DNA from: a virus
Virus record (IMG/VR): IMGVR_UViG_3300030328_001637
Location: 1 to 27,638 of that record
Length of the DNA: 27,638 bases
Reading direction: 5' to 3' (one strand)
This document shows, piece after piece, positions 1 to 7,234 of the stretch. How positions within the stretch are numbered: position 1 is the stretch's first letter; each line of letters opens with the position of its first letter. The notes below the pieces were generated by a model, which saw only the letters and a list, made by a program, of their open reading frames with translations, was not told the origin of the DNA and did not search any database. A program made the translations under genes and the position numbers.

Positions 1-1
1 C

Positions 2-79
2 ACTATGGTTCACTATGCACTCATAAGCCCAGCAGTAGCTAGCGCCCTGATGGATGAGCTTAGGATGTGTGATAGTTAA
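2..79 (+). CDS. possible C-terminal end of a gene entering from upstream
   Basis: One frame is open from the window edge to a TAA at 77-79, giving 25 residues that end in MDELRMCDS. The other two forward frames stop within the first 42 bases. The stretch could be the tail of a gene that begins before the window, or a tiny ORF from the ATG at 5. It is too short to recognise and no function is proposed. The base composition is less AT-rich than the following spacer, which mildly favours coding. Confidence 0.25.
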   Translation, partial: TMVHYALISPAVASALMDELRMCDS

Positions 80-104
80 CTATATGTGTTAAGTTTCAAC
101 CTAA

Positions 105-141
105 GTGTACCCCCCACCAAGGTAAAATTGGACGGGTACAC
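105..141. other. inverted repeat / hairpin in the leader region
   Basis: GTGTACCC at 105-112 is the exact reverse complement of GGGTACAC at 134-141. An inner CCAA (117-120) and TTGG (128-131) can pair as well, giving a two-step stem with a GGTAAAA loop. A T-rich stretch follows only about 30 bases later (173-182), so it is not a classic intrinsic terminator. It could end transcription of the preceding gene, or be a protein-binding site or a structured RNA. The rest of 80-246 shows nothing else except a repeated GTTTCAAC at 93-100 and 196-203. Confidence 0.4.
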
Positions 142-246
142 GGTTCAGTATATCACCAACTCCCATTCTAGTTTTATTTTTTAGAACTGAATTAGGTTTC
201 AACAACTTTGTGCTTTATTCTAGGAAAAGTCTTTGTAATTTCTGGC

Positions 247-447
247 ATGGAAATAGTAAAATTTTTGGTAATTTTTTGCACAATTGGATTAGGAACTATC
301 CTTGATGACAGCGTAGAGGAAGGTGAAGTAGTAGCATTTGAAGAAGTAGTCGCTACTGACTCTACTATGCATTGGTATACTCAGTTAGAAGAGGGTAGGA
401 TATACTGTTGGAAGCATCTTGTTTATGAAAACCTAGAAATAAGGTAA
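247..447 (+). CDS. small hypothetical protein with N-terminal hydrophobic segment
   Basis: The reading frame encodes 66 residues from the ATG at 247; a TTG at 208 would add 13 more. Residues 3-19 (IVKFLVIFCTIGLGTIL) are hydrophobic and could be a signal peptide or a single membrane segment. An acidic stretch (DDSVEEGEVVAFEE) and a Trp/Tyr-containing C-terminal half follow. There is no convincing Shine-Dalgarno directly before the ATG; the nearest purine run (AGGAAAAG) is about 20 bases upstream, nearer the alternative start. It lies upstream of the predicted promoter at 456-484, so it would belong to another transcript. I do not recognise the family. Confidence 0.45.
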   Translation: MEIVKFLVIFCTIGLGTILDDSVEEGEVVAFEEVVATDSTMHWYTQLEEGRIYCWKHLVYENLEIR

Positions 448-455
448 AATAGTAC

Positions 456-484
456 TTGACAAGCTTTTATTGACCCCTTAAATT
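456..484 (+). promoter_or_regulatory. sigma70-type promoter candidate for the late operon
   Basis: A perfect -35 box TTGACA (456-461) is followed after 17 bases by TAAATT (479-484), which matches four of six positions of the -10 consensus. Transcription would begin near 490, about 95 bases ahead of the first tightly packed gene at 586. It is the best promoter-like match I found in the window and sits exactly where the continuous run of + strand genes begins. The motif and spacing are seen; promoter activity is inferred. Confidence 0.55.
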
Positions 485-486
485 CG

Positions 487-563
487 TACTATCTAGTTAG
501 CTAAGATATAAACTTTTCTTTATCAAGACAAGTCTTTAGATTTCTTAGGTACCTTAGATAGTA
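487..563 (+). promoter_or_regulatory. structured 5' leader: nested inverted repeats
   Basis: TACTATCTA at 487-495 is the exact reverse complement of TAGATAGTA at 555-563. Inside it, CTAAGA (501-506) pairs with TCTTAG (543-548), and the 8-base palindrome AGGTACCT lies at 547-554. The outer arm begins at the expected transcription start of the 456-484 promoter and the distal arm ends about ten bases before the AAGGAGG ribosome site. It could be an RNA leader fold controlling stability or translation, or a DNA operator overlapping the start site. Confidence 0.35.
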
Positions 564-585
564 GAACGAGACATAAGGAGGTTGT

Positions 586-915
586 ATGACCAAATCCAAG
601 GGCAAAAAACCCACAAACAAAGACAGAGACAAAACTTTAGTGGCTCACGAGAGTGCACTCAGGCAACTTATACCCCAATTCAATCAATTATATGGACAAG
701 TACAGGATTTTTTCGCTATATTCTCCATGTTTGTAGAGCATCTTGGTAAAGATGACTCTTTTGGTGAATTTGTAAAAGCCAAGATGGAAGAGGCTAAGAA
801 ACAGGAAGAGGAGAATAAGAATGCAAAGAGTAAAATCGTTGATTCAAAAGGTGACCCAGTCGAAAGTAGTACAACTACTGAATTTGACGCTGGAATTACT
901 GTGGAAAATAGCTAG
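586..915 (+). CDS. hypothetical charged helical protein, first gene of the operon
   Basis: The gene encodes 109 residues and has a near-ideal ribosome site (AAGGAGG, 7 bases before ATG), which fixes the start. The N-terminus is Lys-rich (KSKGKKPTNKDRDK). Residues about 20-60 look helical with a hydrophobic patch (FFAIFSMFVEHL). Residues about 65-85 form a highly charged Glu/Lys helix and the tail is Ser/Thr-rich. No catalytic motif or membrane span is clear. It is the first gene after the promoter and leader and lies just ahead of the endolysin. Family not recognised. Confidence 0.82.
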   Translation: MTKSKGKKPTNKDRDKTLVAHESALRQLIPQFNQLYGQVQDFFAIFSMFVEHLGKDDSFGEFVKAKMEEAKKQEEENKNAKSKIVDSKGDPVESSTTTEFDAGITVENS

Positions 916-1009
916 ACTTGCCTATTACTACACTAAATTACAATTGTATAAGCTATCAAATGCTATAGAAAGGGAGATGTTATGTATTCTGAGAACTTTG
1001 AAACTATAA
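821..1009 (+). CDS. possible overlapping small gene, hydrophobic/basic helix
   Basis: A 62-codon frame starts inside the 3' end of the preceding gene and crosses the otherwise empty 916-981 gap into the start of the endolysin gene. A GAGGAG site at 808-813 is 7 bases before the ATG at 821, good spacing, although it also falls in Glu codons of the host gene. The product would be Leu- and Tyr-rich with basic residues (LLWKIARLAYYYTKLQLYKL), like an amphipathic helix. It may be real, or a chance frame between two real genes; the overlaps of 95 and 28 bases are larger than elsewhere in this window. No function is proposed. Confidence 0.33.
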   Translation: MQRVKSLIQKVTQSKVVQLLNLTLELLWKIARLAYYYTKLQLYKLSNAIEREMLCILRTLKL

Positions 1010-1464
1010 TACAAGCAGTATTAGAACATGAAGGTGGTTATGTAAACGACCCTAATGATAAAGGTGGTGAAACTAACTTTGGTATTAGTAAAAGAGCCTT
1101 TCCTGAAGAAGATATAAAGAATCTTACTGAAGAAAGAGCAATATACATATACCATGAGAAGTACTGGAGACCTAGTAAAACATATCTATTGCCAGCAGAT
1201 TTGCAAGAGATATACTTTGACATGGTTGTTAACTTTGGCCCCAGAGGAGCTGGAAGAGTACTTCAACATGCTATTAATGGTAAGTACAAAGGTGCTGTAG
1301 TAGTAGATGGTAGAGTAGGCCCCAAGACAATAAAAGCTATAAAAAAGCTTGAAGCAGATAGGTTGAGAGCATATAGAGTTCTTAAGTTTGCTGAGATAGT
1401 ATGTAAAGACCCAAGTCAAGAGAAGTTTTGGTTTGGATGGTTTAGAAGAGCCTTGCATGTTTAA
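982..1464 (+). CDS. endolysin, GH108-type N-acetylmuramidase
   Basis: This 160-residue protein is a soluble peptidoglycan hydrolase of glycoside hydrolase family 108 type, predicted to cleave the glycan backbone at lysis. The family signature EGGY is at residues 17-20 (Glu17 is the expected catalytic acid), followed by VNDPNDKGGETNFGIS, the typical loop. The second half (about 70-160) contains the usual C-terminal wall-binding region with FDMVVNFGP and VDGRVGPKT. Length is normal for the family and there is no signal peptide or membrane anchor, so export would need a holin. AGGGAG, 5 bases upstream, supports the ATG at 982. Unusually, it lies just before the terminase genes and about 19 kb from the small membrane proteins at 20556-21454. 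Confidence 0.93.
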   Translation: MYSENFETIIQAVLEHEGGYVNDPNDKGGETNFGISKRAFPEEDIKNLTEERAIYIYHEKYWRPSKTYLLPADLQEIYFDMVVNFGPRGAGRVLQHAINGKYKGAVVVDGRVGPKTIKAIKKLEADRLRAYRVLKFAEIVCKDPSQEKFWFGWFRRALHV

Positions 1465-1681
1465 TGTTAATAAAGAGGTAGTAGACCTAGTTAAAAATAG
1501 AGTAGAACTGGGTCAGAAGAGATATGGTGGTAATATACCATTAAATGATGGTAGAGACATGATAAAGGAATCACTAGAGGAGATATTGGATTCTTGTGTA
1601 TATATAGCAACAGAGTTAATTAAGTTGCGTGAAAGAGTAGACCGGTATGAATCTAGCAATTTAATAGGAAAGGATTACTAA
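1457..1681 (+). CDS. small helical protein, possibly related to MazG-like/NTP-pyrophosphohydrolase folds
   Basis: The preferred start is the ATG at 1457 (MFNVNKEVVDL, 74 residues), preceded by GAAGAG at 6 bases; an ATG at 1433 would add eight residues encoded inside the endolysin gene. The core has RYGGN, LNDGRDMIKESLEEILD and CVYIATELIKLRERV. Phage proteins with the pattern RYG...NGRD...EEALD...YL are common next to structural genes. The acidic EEILD helix recalls all-alpha NTP pyrophosphohydrolases, but the full metal-binding motif set is not evident, so no activity is claimed. Its stop overlaps the next start as TAATG. Confidence 0.78.
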   Translation: MFNVNKEVVDLVKNRVELGQKRYGGNIPLNDGRDMIKESLEEILDSCVYIATELIKLRERVDRYESSNLIGKDY

Positions 1682-1794
1682 TGATAGAAATATTTTTAAT
1701 GTTCGTATTAGCCCTAGTTGTTTACAATAGCCGTACTTGGCAAGAAGGCAAATGGGAAAACAAAGGTTATGGCATTTGGTTCAAACAGAAGTAG
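1681..1794 (+). CDS. 37-residue single-span membrane mini-protein
   Basis: The ATG overlaps the preceding TAA (TAATG) and has an AGGAAAGGA ribosome site. Residues 2-15 (IEIFLMFVLALVVY) form one hydrophobic segment, followed by a short polar tail rich in Trp and Lys (WQEGKWENKGYGIWFKQK). It sits two genes after the endolysin, so a role in lysis or membrane association is conceivable, but a single-span 37-mer gives no specific function. Gap-free packing on both sides supports that it is real. Confidence 0.68.
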   Translation: MIEIFLMFVLALVVYNSRTWQEGKWENKGYGIWFKQK

Positions 1795-1797
1795 TGC

Positions 1798-2589
1798 GTG
1801 TACGAGATAAGCATAAATCACAAAAAGGGTCGAAAGTCGTATCCCGTATATACCCTAGAAGAAGCAAAAGAAGAAGGCATAGACGCTAAACATTGGAAGG
1901 AAGCAGAGGAAGGTACTTATTGTATATCAGATGATGGATATGTTTCCATGGTCTTAAAAAAGAAGAATTATGAATCAGATAGAAAACAACCGACTTTGTA
2001 TATCAGAACTGCATATGGGTATATTATGCATAATCCCAAATACACTACACAGAAATTTTATGCTGAGGGCAGGTCAACCCCTTGGACTCTATCTGGGAAA
2101 CCAGCCCTTGAAGTTCAGTCTCGTTCCGAAAGGTGGAAAAATCTTGCCCTCGCATATGTATCTACAAACTTTGATGCAGACCTTGCTATTGATATGGTCA
2201 TGGGTCAAACAACTCCCCAGCAAAGAAGACGCTGGAAAAGAAACATTAGAACAGAGGAGTTTAAAAAAGTGGTAAGAGAAGAATTAGATGTATTATTAAA
2301 AGATTCTGGTAAGGACAAAGAATTTGTTATGGAATTGCTAGAAGAAACGATACAAATGGCACGAGACAAAAAGGATGTAAGTAATATGATGAGAGTGACT
2401 GAAAAGCTTATGTCATTACATGGAATGGATGATAAAGACACTATCAAGACTACAAGACAGATAGAAGGCGTATCAACTAAAAAACTAATAGCCGATGTTC
2501 TGGAGGAGGAACAAAAGTTAAAACTAACAGAAACAACGGAAGCAAATGGAGAATTACGAGGAGAAGTATCAGAAACTTCAAGTTCTTAA
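1798..2589 (+). CDS. probable terminase small subunit
   Basis: This 263-residue protein begins at a GTG only 3 bases after the previous stop; no earlier in-frame start exists without overlapping that gene. It ends inside the large terminase gene (44-base overlap), the usual place for a small terminase, which recognises viral DNA and recruits the large subunit. Residues about 110-165 (WKNLALAYVSTNF, DLAIDMVMG, QQRRRWKRN) look like a helix-turn-helix-type DNA-binding region. Residues 165-225 are helical and charged, as expected for an oligomerisation region. The tail is Glu/Thr/Ser-rich. The N-terminal about 100 residues are unusual for the family. Assignment rests mainly on position and helix pattern. 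Confidence 0.62.
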   Translation: MYEISINHKKGRKSYPVYTLEEAKEEGIDAKHWKEAEEGTYCISDDGYVSMVLKKKNYESDRKQPTLYIRTAYGYIMHNPKYTTQKFYAEGRSTPWTLSGKPALEVQSRSERWKNLALAYVSTNFDADLAIDMVMGQTTPQQRRRWKRNIRTEEFKKVVREELDVLLKDSGKDKEFVMELLEETIQMARDKKDVSNMMRVTEKLMSLHGMDDKDTIKTTRQIEGVSTKKLIADVLEEEQKLKLTETTEANGELRGEVSETSSS

Positions 2590-4045
2590 GAAGTTTAGGG
2601 AAAGCATTGGTTTATTTGGGAAGGTGTGTTTCCCTACTGCTCTTAATAGGGATATCCCTCCTTTTCACACTGAACTATATTCCCATCTTCGCAATGAGGC
2701 TAAAAGGAGGCTTCTTATTGCGGCTCCCCGTGGGACTGCTAAGTCTACTACTGTTTCTCTCATTTACCCCCTTTGGAAAGTTGCATTTAAACCCGAAACT
2801 GAAGACTTATTCATTGTTATTATATCAGAAAGCCAAAGCCAATCTGTCAACTTTCTATCTAGGATAAAATATCATCTTATTCATTCTAAAACATTTACAG
2901 AGAATTTTGGAGACATGGGGCCCAATACTGCTAAGCGCTGGACTAATAATGATATTATTCTTGCAAATGGTGCTCGTATTATTGCTGTCGGCACAGGTCA
3001 AAGAGTTAGGGGTTTTATTGAAGGCGACACAAGACCTAACCTTATTATTATTGACGACTTTGAGTCAGAATTAAATGCTTTTACTCCCGAGGCTAGGGCT
3101 AAAAATAGAAAATGGATAACAGAAGCTGTTATACCATCATTATCAGATGATGGTAGAATAGCGATGATTGGCACAGTTATATCAGAGGATTGCTTTTTAT
3201 GTTGGGCTAAAGAGTCACCAGCATGGGATGTTCTTTGGTATAGTATATGGGACGATGATGAAAAAAGTTTATGGGAGGCAAGATTCCCTAGAGAAAGAAT
3301 ATTGCAAATAAAGGATGAGTTTTCTAGTGTAGGTAATCTAAATGGATTTTACCAAGAGTATATGAATATAGCACAATCTCCTGAAGATGCTCCATTTAAA
3401 CCTGAATATATACAGATGCATCATTATGACTACGAGATACGGGATGGACAAGCACTTCTTGTTAAAAAATTGCCCGATGATGAAGAAGAATTAAAACCTG
3501 TTGCAGTTTATTCAGGAGTTGACCCAGCATCTAGCTTAAGTCTAAAAGCTGACTATTTTGTTATAGCTACTGTTGGAATAGACAATGAAGGTAAGATTTA
3601 TATTATAAACATAGTAAGAACTAAGTTAGACCCTGCTGAACAGCCAGATACTATTATAAAGCAGTATAAAAAATACAAACCTAAGAGAATGAAAATAGAA
3701 ACGGTGGCATATCAAGAAGCTTTGCGTAGTGGGGTGAGAAAACAGATGACTCAAGAAGGATTATATATACCGGGACTAGAGAAAGGCGTTAAACCCAGAA
3801 ATAGAAAATCAGAGCGATTACTTTCACTTGTCCCGATATTTGCTAAAAAAGAATTTTATTTTAGACCACAGGATATAGAAGCTCAATCTGAGTTCTTATC
3901 ATATCCTAGAGGTAAACATGATGATGTTATGGATGCAGTATGGACTGCTCTTGATGGGTCAAGACCTAGTAGAAGAAAAGATTTTGTTGCAGTAGATAAA
4001 GAAAAAGGTTTAGGAAAAAAAGTACTTGACTGGATGACTATGTAA
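2546..4045 (+). CDS. terL: terminase large subunit (ATPase and nuclease)
   Basis: This 499-residue motor protein drives ATP-dependent packaging of DNA into the prohead and cuts the concatemer. The Walker A variant APRGTAKST is at residues 60-68 and Walker B LIIIDDFE at 166-173. The C-terminal RNase H-like nuclease carries Asp326 (SGVDPAS), Glu385 (KIETVAY) and the acidic group KHDDVMDA (Asp459/460/463). Domain order and length are normal. It overlaps the upstream gene by 44 bases. Oddity: isoleucine codons switch abruptly at about nt 3110, from ATT in the ATPase half to ATA in the remainder (see findings), which suggests a mosaic history. Confidence 0.97.
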   Translation: MENYEEKYQKLQVLKKFRESIGLFGKVCFPTALNRDIPPFHTELYSHLRNEAKRRLLIAAPRGTAKSTTVSLIYPLWKVAFKPETEDLFIVIISESQSQSVNFLSRIKYHLIHSKTFTENFGDMGPNTAKRWTNNDIILANGARIIAVGTGQRVRGFIEGDTRPNLIIIDDFESELNAFTPEARAKNRKWITEAVIPSLSDDGRIAMIGTVISEDCFLCWAKESPAWDVLWYSIWDDDEKSLWEARFPRERILQIKDEFSSVGNLNGFYQEYMNIAQSPEDAPFKPEYIQMHHYDYEIRDGQALLVKKLPDDEEELKPVAVYSGVDPASSLSLKADYFVIATVGIDNEGKIYIINIVRTKLDPAEQPDTIIKQYKKYKPKRMKIETVAYQEALRSGVRKQMTQEGLYIPGLEKGVKPRNRKSERLLSLVPIFAKKEFYFRPQDIEAQSEFLSYPRGKHDDVMDAVWTALDGSRPSRRKDFVAVDKEKGLGKKVLDWMTM

Positions 4046-4069
4046 TAATAAATTATAGATAGGATAACT

Positions 4070-6220
4070 ATGGCTGAGAATAATAAATCCAAAGAAAACT
4101 TGGTGGAAAGCACCCAAAAACTGTTTACAGACTATTCTAACAATAGGGAAAAGTGGGCTATACAGGCACAAGAAGATAGAGAGTTTAGATTAGGACAACA
4201 ATGGACAAAAGAACAAGCTCGTGTTTTAAAAGAGCGTGGACAAGCTCCAATTGTAGTAAATAGATTACATCCTGCAGTAGAAATGGCAAAAGCTATGTTA
4301 ACTGCAAATAGACCTCAATTTAGAGTATCACCCAGAGAAGATAGCGATAATCAAGTAGCTCAATTAATTAATGGCTTACTTGCTTATATATGGGATATAT
4401 CAGATGGTGTATCCGTACTTCGTAATGTAGTAGATGATTACTATGTTAGTGGGATGGGAGTTATGATGGCATATCAAGACCCCATGAAAGATAATGGTAA
4501 GGGGGAAGTTTGTCTTAAAGACATAGACCCATTAGATGTATATATAGACCCAAATTCTAGAGATAGATTTTGTGATGATGCGGAAAATATTATTATATCT
4601 AGAATGTTCACAAAAGAACAAGCTAAAAAAATGTACCCTCTTTATGAAAGTAAAATAAAGAACGCTAATAGCGATAGAGCTAGTGATAGACCAGATACTG
4701 GTAGAGAGAAAGACGGAAAAGCGATATTCCCAGAAGATACAGAAACAATGACAGATAGCGCATTGGGTAACTCATCAGAGTATGTAAGAGGGTACGAAAG
4801 ATATTACAAAATGATGGTCAGTAGATTTCGTATACATGAATCATTTACTGGCAGAGAAGCTGTAATGGAAGATGAAGAATATAAAGATTATCTTGCTAAA
4901 CCAGCGTTTATTATAGAAGGAAGACCTTTTGTAAGACAAGATGTTGCTCAACAAACTATGCAACAACTACTTCAAGCTCATGCAGAAATGTTAGCTCAGG
5001 CTCAACAACAAGGAGTCGCTCAAGAAGATTTGCCACCTGAGCCAAAATTAGAAATAGTTACAATAGGTCAGTTTGTAGAAGAAGGTTTAATTAAAGTAGT
5101 AGAAATACAAGTTTGTAGAGTATGTCAAATAGTAGTAGTAGGAGACCAATTATTATATAAGAGAATATTACCTGTAGAACATTATCCTATAGTGCCTTTT
5201 ATGAATATACATACTAGAACTCCTTATCCTATGTCAGATGTAAGAATGTGTAAAGATATGCAAGAGTATATAAATAAAACTCGTTCTTTGATAATTGCAC
5301 ATGCTACTACAAGTACAAATGTAAAAATTTTAGTCCCAGCAGGTTCTGTTGATATGAGAGAGTTTGAATCAAAATGGTCACAACCGGGTGTTGCTATTGA
5401 AGTAGACTTTGACCAAGGTGCTCCTCAACCAGTACAACCGTTACCATTGCCAAATGAGTTATATCAGAATGAACAGACTGCTAAATCAGATATTGACCAT
5501 CAGCTAGGTCTTTATGAGTTAATGATGGGTAATTCTCAAGCCGCCCCTCAAACTTATAAAGCAACTGTATCTATTGATGACTTCGGTCAAAGAAAGATAA
5601 AGTCTAAATTAGCTGATATTGAAGCTGGTCTGAGTCGGGTATGTGCAGTTGCAATCCCACTTATGCAACAATTGTACCAAGAAGAAAAAGTTATCCGTCT
5701 GGTGCAACCTAACAATACGACCAGCGAATATTTAATTAATAAGAATTATTATGATGATTTCACTGATTCAGTACAAAAGTGGAATGATATAGGTATTGGA
5801 AGGTATGATGCTGTAATAGTTACAGGTAGTACCTTACCTACAAATAGATTTGCTCAACTAGAAATGTACATGGATGCATATAAAAATGGTATCATAGATA
5901 AAGAAGAAGTCTTAAAGAAGACAGAAATCTTTGATGTAGAAGGAGTTCTACAAAGAACAGATACTGTTGAACAATTGCAAGGTGCATTACAACAAGCTGA
6001 AGAAACAATAAAGAAACTAGAAGGCGATATGCAGTCTAGAGATAGAGAAAATGTTAATCTTAAGCAAAGAGTTGAGGTTGAAAAATTCAAGTCAGGTCTC
6101 GATAAAGTATCAAATAGGGCACAAGCCGCTGGTACTCTATATGAGAAAAGACTGGATGACGCTACTAGTGAAATAGCATCTGAGATAAAAAGAAGTAAAT
6201 CAGATGCTGGCAAAAAATAA
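4070..6220 (+). CDS. portal protein, P22-like
   Basis: This is the 716-residue portal subunit expected to form the dodecameric ring through which DNA enters and leaves. Its length is close to P22 gp1. Typical features are an early DREFRLGQQW segment, QAPIVVNRLHPAVEMAKAM, NRPQFRVSPRE (residues about 60-95) and the DPLDVYIDPNSRD wing region near residue 150-165. Residues about 300-330 are Gln/Ala-rich and helical. The C-terminal about 90 residues form a strong coiled coil (EETIKKLEGDMQSRDREN), comparable in position to the barrel helix of P22-type portals. It sits between terminase and scaffold, as expected. ATAGGATAA lies just upstream of the ATG. Confidence 0.94.
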   Translation: MAENNKSKENLVESTQKLFTDYSNNREKWAIQAQEDREFRLGQQWTKEQARVLKERGQAPIVVNRLHPAVEMAKAMLTANRPQFRVSPREDSDNQVAQLINGLLAYIWDISDGVSVLRNVVDDYYVSGMGVMMAYQDPMKDNGKGEVCLKDIDPLDVYIDPNSRDRFCDDAENIIISRMFTKEQAKKMYPLYESKIKNANSDRASDRPDTGREKDGKAIFPEDTETMTDSALGNSSEYVRGYERYYKMMVSRFRIHESFTGREAVMEDEEYKDYLAKPAFIIEGRPFVRQDVAQQTMQQLLQAHAEMLAQAQQQGVAQEDLPPEPKLEIVTIGQFVEEGLIKVVEIQVCRVCQIVVVGDQLLYKRILPVEHYPIVPFMNIHTRTPYPMSDVRMCKDMQEYINKTRSLIIAHATTSTNVKILVPAGSVDMREFESKWSQPGVAIEVDFDQGAPQPVQPLPLPNELYQNEQTAKSDIDHQLGLYELMMGNSQAAPQTYKATVSIDDFGQRKIKSKLADIEAGLSRVCAVAIPLMQQLYQEEKVIRLVQPNNTTSEYLINKNYYDDFTDSVQKWNDIGIGRYDAVIVTGSTLPTNRFAQLEMYMDAYKNGIIDKEEVLKKTEIFDVEGVLQRTDTVEQLQGALQQAEETIKKLEGDMQSRDRENVNLKQRVEVEKFKSGLDKVSNRAQAAGTLYEKRLDDATSEIASEIKRSKSDAGKK

Positions 6221-6264
6221 GACACCCCAGAACTAGATGGGCTCTTTATTGAGGAAAGTTTGAT

Positions 6265-7200
6265 ATGTCTCAAGAAAATCAACAAGGTCAAGTAACAGAC
6301 TTGGAGGATTCTCTGTTTTCAGAGGGAAGTGTTATAGATGAAGTATTTAATCCTGTTTCTGTTTCTGACGAAACTAGCGTACCTGAATCTCCTGCTCCAG
6401 TAGCAGAAGGCTCAGCCGTTACAGATGAACAGGTACAATATGCACCTGAAGCACAAAGCAACGAAGAAGTTCGTTATCAGTATTGGCAGTCTGAAGCAGA
6501 TAAAGCCAAAAATGAGAATGCTAGATTAAAGCAGACTGTAGAAATTCTACAGGATACTATTAAATCACCTAGTAATGCTCAAGCTGAAGTTCAAACTGAG
6601 GAATCAGCACCTGAACCCGAGCCTTTTCGTGACTCACCAGAGAAACCACAACGACCAGCAGGTTTTAACAGAGCTGAAGCTATAGACGACCCTAATAGTG
6701 CATCAGCACAATATCTTGATTCAATAGATAGATATCGTGATGAAATGGACTCATGGAATCGTGACAGAGTGGAACACGAAGCTGATTTGTTAAGGCAGGA
6801 GCGTGAAACGCTTCAAGCTGAACAAGCAAGACAGCAAGAAGCGTATGAAGCTGAGCAAAGAAATCAGGAGCAAATGAATAGTATTGCTCAACAAATAAAG
6901 CAACAATATGGTGCTAATGACCAAGAAATTGCAGAGTTTGTTGAAACAATGAGTTCACCTGAATCTCTCTCTATAGAAAACCTTTGGAAGTTGCACAACA
7001 TGAATAAAGGACAAGTACCTGCGCAACCAGTTGCACAGCCTTCTTCTCAGTTCAACCAAGTTCAGAGAGCACAGTCAGTACCTCAGCCAATGGGAGTGCA
7101 AACAGGTGCTAACATGGCACAGCAGACTAAAAGTGCTGAGGATATAATCATGGACGATTTAATATCTGACTATAAAAGTAAAAATCCTTGGGGAACCTAG
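6265..7200 (+). CDS. probable scaffolding protein
   Basis: The gene encodes a 311-residue, acidic, low-complexity protein between portal and major capsid genes, the standard site for a scaffold that templates capsid assembly and is then lost. The N-terminal 75 residues are Glu/Ser/Pro-rich. Residues about 78-102 and 150-215 are strongly coiled-coil (EHEADLLRQERETLQAEQ). A Gln-rich linker (QPVAQPSSQFNQVQRAQ) precedes a short C-terminal segment ending DLISDYKSKNPWGT, where scaffolds often contact the capsid. There is no catalytic motif, so a protease role is unlikely. GAGGAAAG upstream supports the ATG at 6265. Function is inferred from position and composition. Confidence 0.76.
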   Translation: MSQENQQGQVTDLEDSLFSEGSVIDEVFNPVSVSDETSVPESPAPVAEGSAVTDEQVQYAPEAQSNEEVRYQYWQSEADKAKNENARLKQTVEILQDTIKSPSNAQAEVQTEESAPEPEPFRDSPEKPQRPAGFNRAEAIDDPNSASAQYLDSIDRYRDEMDSWNRDRVEHEADLLRQERETLQAEQARQQEAYEAEQRNQEQMNSIAQQIKQQYGANDQEIAEFVETMSSPESLSIENLWKLHNMNKGQVPAQPVAQPSSQFNQVQRAQSVPQPMGVQTGANMAQQTKSAEDIIMDDLISDYKSKNPWGT

Positions 7201-7234
7201 GGTAACTAAAAACGATTAGACACGGAGTATAATC

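Noticed and set aside
105-203. tRNA or self-splicing intron in the leader
   Set aside because: The hairpin and a GTTTCAAC resemble a T-arm only loosely. No acceptor stem, anticodon arm or intron core could be drawn.
1433-1681. Earlier ATG at 1433 for the small helical gene
   Set aside because: It overlaps the endolysin by 32 bases without a well-spaced ribosome site; the ATG at 1457 has GAAGAG at six bases.
5854-6291. 145-residue minus-strand ORF opposite the portal C-terminus
   Set aside because: It is antisense to a well-supported portal gene and the scaffold start, is Ser/Leu-rich as expected for a shadow of a charged coiled coil, and no other minus-strand gene is credible in the window.
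7228-7233. Perfect TATAAT just before the major capsid ATG
   Set aside because: No -35 box at suitable spacing (7205-7210 is unrelated), and transcription would begin inside the coding sequence. It is probably chance in AT-rich DNA beside the ribosome site.
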